64,000 nt of DNA from Coenobita brevimanus (lineage: Eukaryota; Arthropoda; Malacostraca; Decapoda; Coenobitidae): NCBI GenBank assembly GCA_032717465.1, contig CM064666.1, positions 3,880,028 through 3,944,027 of the forward strand, in the 5' to 3' direction. The notes under the pieces are model-generated. The model searched no databases. It had not been told where the DNA came from and saw nothing but the letters and a program-made list of their open reading frames with translations. How positions within the stretch are numbered: position 1 is the first letter of the stretch; each line of letters opens with the position of its first letter. This document shows positions 57,800 to 64,000 of the stretch, one piece after another. Both the position numbers and the translations under genes were made by a program.

Positions 57800-59282
57800 G
57801 CAGTGCAAGTGGTACCTCCCGCCTTGATCGCAGCAGGGCTTGACGTGGGGGAACTCACGTTGTCTATCGGATCTCTCAACTCTGTTCGGAAGGAATAAAG
57901 GAATGAGATCGATGAAAAGATCAAAAAAGAATTCCAGCCACAAACACCCATGATTCTCCATTTTGATGGAAAGCTGTCGCCCAACATCGATGGTGCCGGC
58001 CACAGTGATCGCCTGGCAATTGTTGTTACAGGGATTGGTACGGAGAAGATCCTGGCGATCCCGAAGATCCCTGCTGGAACGGGCGAAGCAATGGGAGCGG
58101 CAGTGCTAAGAACTCTAGATGAATGGCCGGAAATGGAGCCCTGGATTGCAGGGCTCTGCTTTGATACTACATCGTCTAACACCGGGGTTCACAGCAGAGC
58201 TTGCTTTGTCACTGAAAGAGGTCTCCAAGTCCCGCTGTTGTTCATGGCATGCAGGCACCAGATGTGTGAACTCATAGTGGCAGGGATCTTTGACCTCCTT
58301 TTCTCTTCTTCTGGTCCTGAAATTACTCTCTTCGGTGGATTCAAAGAGTTCTGGAACAAAATTGACACAGTTTCCTTCGATCCCTACGATGATGATCTAG
58401 ATGAAAAATCTCAGTCATGGATTGCCAACAGAGCCGAGAACATTGAACACTTCATACTCAGCCACATGGATCGTGCGCAACCCCATGATGACTACCATGA
58501 GTCCTCCAGCTGTCCTTGGCTTACCTCGGCAAGAAGCCAGCACGGATGACCTTTCACCGTCCAGGTGCCTATCACAGAGCACGTTGGATGGCCAAAGGCC
58601 TTTACTGCCTCAAGATTTTCCTTTTCAGAATTCAACTGAAGGATGCAGCATCCTTCTCCTTCACATGGCGTCAAAAAGAGGCCATCAAACGCATCTGTGT
58701 CTTCCTTGTCACTGTCTGTGTGATGCACTGGTTTGAAGCCCCAAATGCTGTCGACGCTCCAATCAATGACCTCAATCTCCTGAAGAAGTTTGAAGAATTC
58801 AAAGAGGTGGATCCAATTGTAGCAAAGAAGGCACTGGACAAAAAATCAAAAGCCACCTCTGGTACCTCAGTGAGGAACTGGTTCCACTAGCCATGTATTC
58901 TGACAAAGTCTTTGCTGAGGAAAAACAGGAAATGCTGAAAAATATGACCACAGCACTGCCGAGGAAGAAGGGTCTGTGCCGTTTGAACATGAAGACGACT
59001 GATAAGGCAGCAGATCTGAGAAGCTCTAAGTTTGTCACCCAGAAGTCGAAAAACCTCTTCCAGTGTTTGAAGCTGGATACTCCGACAAGCATCAATGACC
59101 TTTGCCCCATTCCTGATGTCATGGCCCACCTCAAAGTGGTCAATGACGCTGCTGAGTGGGCATTCAAACTGGCAATAGACTACAACAGTAGTTTGACGAA
59201 GAATGAAGAAGAACGACAACTGATTTTCCATGTGCAGCACCACAGAGTCCTCCACAACTCGACCAAACAATCCCACATGTAA
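57800..59282 (+). pseudogene. Broken transposase-like gene (arthropod/cnidarian repeat family)
   Basis: Three frames together make one protein. 57800-58500 has GLDVGELTLSIGSLNSVRKE, a TAA stop near 57896, then ILHFDGKLSPNIDG, LAIVVTGIGTEKILAIPK, GLCFDTTSSNTGVHS and LLFMACRHQMCELIVAGIFD. A 1-bp loss near 58500 shifts to 58501-58845, LQLSLAYLGKKPARMTF, RPGAYHRARWMAKGLYCLK. An indel in an A-rich tract near 58840-58852 shifts to HLWYLSEELVPLAMYSDKV, ALPRKKGLCRLNMKT and NDAAEWAFKLAIDYN before TAA at 59280. The family is multi-copy in many arthropods and Hydra, from memory, with no assigned function. Asp in HFDGK and Asp in CFDTTSSNTG followed by ACRHxM resemble a DDE transposase with a C-x2-H type motif, but here the second His would be Gln. 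The function is inference. Confidence 0.65.
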
Positions 59283-60349
59283 TAAACTGATTATGCTTGT
59301 TGTATAGCTCAAAAATATTGTTTCTTTTCGTACCACATTGTTTGTTTTTACCTTTCTTCACCATTCCCTTCACGTACTCAGATCAGTTAGATTTGCATAA
59401 TGCAGGGGTAGTGAAGCACGACTTTGCATTGATTAAAAAAAAAAAAAAAAAAAAAAATTGCCCGAATGCTTTTTTGTAAACTGGAATCGATTGCATAGTT
59501 TTTTTTTTCCCCTCCCCTACAAGTGCTGAACACTGTAATACAGTATAATTATAATTTATCAAACCGTCACACTTATGTCTTTCATTCCTGGTGTGACAAT
59601 TGCATTCACATTAAGAATCGTCTTTCATAATGAAGATAAAACAAATCAGAAGGGACATAATGAAGGTGGGATGGTGGTGGTGTGGACTGGGTTAAGAAAG
59701 GGAGGGTAAGGGTAGGAGGGAGTGGAAGAACACGAGGAAGGAGTGATGGATACTGGTGGAAAGGAGAAAGGTGAAAAGTGTGTGTGTGGGAGGGGGTGAG
59801 GGGGCGAAGACGGGAAGGTCGTTGGTAGGAAGGGGATTTAGAGCAGTGATATTAACGATGGCTATATAATTGTTATGTAAATGTTAACGAGCATTGTCCC
59901 ATCACTGCCACAATGACCACCAGTTCCTGTTAATGACAACTGTGTTTATGAATTATCCGATGACCGATAATTGTGAACGAGGAAAAACGATGCTCACTGA
60001 ATGATTTTTATTTGATTCCTTACGGTACTTTACTTAGAAAAATAAAATTTTCAGCATTAGAAAAAAAAAAGTGGGAAGATGATGGCAGAGCGTGACTTCA
60101 GAACACTAGAAAAGGGAGATGTGTGAGTGCAGGAAGAGACAAGATTTAGAGAGCTCACGGTCTTCACGAAACATGCACTATATTGACGTTTCTCTGCTGG
60201 CTGAGTGGTTTCGTAGTCTTGTAACCCTATCTTTAGTATGCATGATAAATTATAATGTTTCCTAAAATGCTCGCTGGCAATCAATAGTAATACTCCTTGG
60301 CGTCCAAGTCCCTGTGAAATGATATTACTACACTAACGTCACATTTGTT
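59283..60349. other. No recognisable gene
   Basis: Contains an A-run (59437-59457) and a purine-rich G/A stretch near 59640-59830. Nothing coding that I can support. Confidence 0.45.
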
Positions 60350-60715
60350 AGTGAGAATATCATCCCACCAGCTGTATTTTTTTTTTTTTAATGTGGCCGA
60401 CTCTGGGCATAGGCTTCACAGCCTGCTTTCAAGGCCCAGTAGTCCTCCTACATACCATACACCTCTACATGTCACCACTTCGGCGCTAACACCCACCGTC
60501 CATACTGAATACATGCTAGGGCTGTCTCATACAGGACTGGTGTATTGGTATACTGATATAATCTTTAATTGAGTCATAATTTATCTCTGAATTACAAATA
60601 TTAAATAATATTCATTTAAACCACACCAGGCAATTTTGACAGTGTTATCAGGTCAGTAGGCTCGCAGCTCACACGCTGATTGGGACGAACTTCTGCTGTC
60701 GACTGTACTTACAAT
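60350..60715 (+). repeat. Dispersed repeat R2, copy 1 (carries a SINE)
   Basis: GAATATCATCC at 60355, and from 60569 GAGTCATAATTTATCTCTGA, CCATTTAAACCACACCAGGC-like sequence and CACACGCTGATTGGGACGAA. It matches 62800-62990 except for the block 60377-60545, which is absent there. Confidence 0.7.
60377..60545 (-). mobile_element. SINE insertion, minus strand
   Basis: T-run at 60377-60389 (an A-tail on the minus strand) then GGCCGACTCTGGGCATAGGC, matching the SINE at 33938-34250. The paralogous R2 copy at 62800-62990 lacks this block, so it serves as an empty site. It is 5'-truncated before the tRNA-like head. Confidence 0.65.
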
Positions 60716-62499
60716 ATTTAATCCTGCTGGCCTGCCTTTGACTAAAGTAATAGTTAATATGTCAAAACACTTTACATGTGACAGTCTTTACTGCATATGT
60801 ACCTTGGTAAGCATTACTGTTCCACCCCATTTATTGCTTACATATCAGAATTGTTATCTGGTGTATGCTTTTACAGTAAATGTACTTTTTCATCTTTTCC
60901 ACGATTGTACCAGTCCTGCAATCTCATATAACTGCTTTAAGTATCACATATTTAAATCACACAGTTGCTGATATTTGATGTTTTATTTTCCTAGTGATAC
61001 AAAATATGTTATCATTTTGTGGATATGTTTGTGATTTTGTGGATATGTTTGTGTACATTCGAGACTTCTTTTGTATCTTGACTGATCGGTGATTATTGAC
61101 CTGATGTTGGTTTATGATTCAGTGGTGCAAGGAGTAACATTGTTAAGTTTGAAAACCTTTATGAGTATGGTGGATGAAAAAAGTCATGTGGTAATATCGC
61201 GTTAGGTTCTGACACATATTCGGAAGGCTTAAGGAAAGCATTTACTGAAACTGTGCTGGCAAAGTCTCCATAACTTCAATATATTTTTACAAGACGAACT
61301 GGACATGGGAAGATTTTGCACTCCTTCCCCTGACCTTGCAGAATACAACTATAATCTGCGATAATTTTCATCTCTTAACTAATATTTATTCATGAAGTTA
61401 GAACAGGGAACAGGTAGATTCGACAGCCTGCTTGTCCTCCCTGCAAATCAAAACCAGAGTTACAACTGGGGAATGGTCGTAAGTGTGCTTGAATATCCCA
61501 GTCCTTGTTTACAGGCTGGTACGTAACAGCATGATAACCTTCACTTTCCCAAGTCAACAAGAATCGCAGTTATATTCCTTGTCGTGACCGATCATCTTAG
61601 GGCTCAAAGGCCATCATCATAATAACAGAGTGAACGGTATTCATCAAGTTGTATTCCAGGTCAGCCCAATGTGGTTGTTAAATGGCAGTCGAAAAAAGTA
61701 CAATAAAAAAAGACGGTTGATGATTACTGTAAGATTTTGTGAGTAGGAATACGGCTGTCATTCTCTCACGGTACTATTATCCTTATACAGTATACTGATT
61801 TGGCCTAGAATCGCTGTCTCTTCGTCTTGAAAGCTGTGCTATTACAACAAATCAACACTGTAACATACGAGTAATGTTAGTCACGAAAGAGTACTTGGGA
61901 GGATTTAGAGCCGCAGCACTGCCTATTTCTGTCACTCAACTGCATGAAATAAACTGCAATAGGACGAAAACCTGGGACAAATTACGATCTGAAAGGCAGA
62001 GTAAACCATAATATTCTACTTCTAAGGTGCGCTTTAGTTTAGTTTAGCTCATGATTCCAAACTCCCTTTACCAGTGGGTGGTTGATATTGCAGCATGAAG
62101 GTAATGCTATGTATCTTCCATGCTTTTAGTGTCACTTTCAAACTCACGTCACCCAATCACAGCTCAGCATGCTACCTGGAGGTGTGGCGCAAGTTTGTCA
62201 ACAGAAATATAAATAGGGTATAACTAATGTCATTTCTGTATCCAACAAGGCTGTATCCATCTCTATGTGTGAAGCCTTTAACTTGGGATACCGTGGTTTT
62301 ATGATTTTGCTGTGGTCCCAGGTTCGTCTAAACATGCCCTCGGTGGACCACAGGCCGAAGCTGTCACCTTCCTGTGGTCCACCATCCTTTTTTCGGTGAA
62401 CAGGAAAGGAGCAGGGACGTCTGAACAACGGGCAGTTATATTGGCGCCACCGCGTGAAGGGTTTGCTCTCCAGCACCATACAAAGGGGTATAAAGGAAT
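60716..62499. other. No recognisable gene
   Basis: Short local duplication TTTTGTGGATATGTTTGTG near 61013-61052. No coding motif. Open frames at 62198-62479 and 62312-62521 overlap in antisense and have no motif. Confidence 0.45.
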
Positions 62500-62720
62500 A
62501 CAGACAACAACAACAGACTAGTCAGCCCTTTCGAGGCTGTTTGCTAAAGGATAAGCTATAACTGAGTAACTACTAGTCTATGATTCAAAGACAAGGGTAG
62601 AAAAGAGGAAGGTCCCCCCCCCCCCAGCCCTATAGCATAACCTCTTAGGAAAAAGCGAGAAGGCCTACCATGCAGTAAAGAAAAACCTATCGAAATTTCA
62701 TAGAAAAAATAGTGGAAAAA
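62500..62720 (+). repeat. Dispersed repeat R1, copy 2
   Basis: Matches 18280-18535 in order: CAGCCCTTTCGAGGCTGTTT, GCTATAACTGAGTAAC, AAGACAAGGGTAGAAAAGAGG followed by a C-run and AGCCC. It is better preserved than copy 1. Confidence 0.6.
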
Positions 62721-62799
62721 CATATTCTACACTAACAAAACATGTACCGTACGGAAATACCACTAACTGCTTGCGATGTTGCATTCTTGTGTGTTCCCT

Positions 62800-62990
62800 T
62801 AAGAATATCATCCAACCTGCTGTACATTGATACTATCTTAAACTGAGTCATAGTTCATCTCTGACTCACAGATATTAAATATTATCCATTTAAACCACAC
62901 CAGGCAACTCTATGTCACACAATGATACCAGGTCAATAGGCTCGTAGGGCACACGCTGATAGGGATGAACTTCTGCTGTCGATTCTACAT
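62800..62990 (+). repeat. Dispersed repeat R2, copy 2 (empty site)
   Basis: GAATATCATCCAACCTGCTG, GAGTCATAGTTCATCTCTGA, CCATTTAAACCACACCAGGC and CACACGCTGATAGGGATGAA in the same order as 60350-60715, without the SINE. Confidence 0.7.

Positions 62991-64000
<1,010 letters not shown>

Noticed and set aside
57736..58182. Minus-strand 148-codon frame
   Set aside because: Antisense of the broken transposase-like gene, which has family motifs on the plus strand.

Overview
This is a eukaryotic, almost entirely repetitive window, with no operons and no compact gene run. The repeat types point to an arthropod, most likely a decapod crustacean: very long (AC)n, (AT)n and (AAT)n microsatellites, TAGA-tailed RTE-like LINEs, decayed CR1 and Jockey-like LINEs, tRNA-derived SINEs, repeats full of TGACCTTGA motifs, and an ISXO2-type DNA transposon. 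The decapod assignment rests on remembered repeat families, not on a search.

Host gene content is very small. The best candidate is one 149-bp minus-strand exon (41613-41761) with clean splice signals that encodes the second extracellular loop and fifth membrane helix of a class A G-protein-coupled receptor. A second, weaker minus-strand exon (7400-7604, Ser/His/Pro-rich) lies downstream on that strand and could be its third intracellular loop. If so, the window sits mostly inside one intron of about 34 kb.

Layout. 2.4-3.4 kb: microsatellites. 3.8-7.0 kb: nearly full-length RTE-like LINE (family A, copy 1), broken by three stop codons and one frameshift. 8.9-9.1 kb: TTAA-flanked MITE. 10.1-10.9 kb: decayed copy of an arthropod repeat-encoded protein. 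11.3-17.5 kb: second RTE-like LINE (family B), split by a 2.7-kb TG...CA insertion at 12830-15506. 18.7-20.2 kb: decayed CR1 LINE with a TTAA-flanked MITE inside. 22.4-24.6 kb: tRNA-like SINE, long (AC)n and a Jockey-like LINE. 26.6-29.1 kb: family A copy 3 with another LINE nested in it. 32-37 kb: tandem repeats rich in AGGTCA half-sites, a MITE and SINEs. 38.7-40.5 kb: complete ISXO2/Merlin-type transposon with matched inverted repeats, 8-bp target duplication and an open 371-codon transposase frame. 41.8-57.0 kb: one decayed CR1 whose two halves flank about 13 kb of tandem units, microsatellites, two more RTE-like LINE copies per strand context, an 828-bp solo LTR and an inverted SINE pair. 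57.8-59.3 kb: broken transposase-like gene. 60-64 kb: dispersed repeats and a (GT)n tract.

The main value of the window is as a stratified record of nested insertions. Several have exact target-site duplications that can be checked against an unoccupied paralogous copy in this same window. I found no convincing new multi-gene system, no CRISPR array, no rRNA, no functional tRNA and no recognisable viral insertion.
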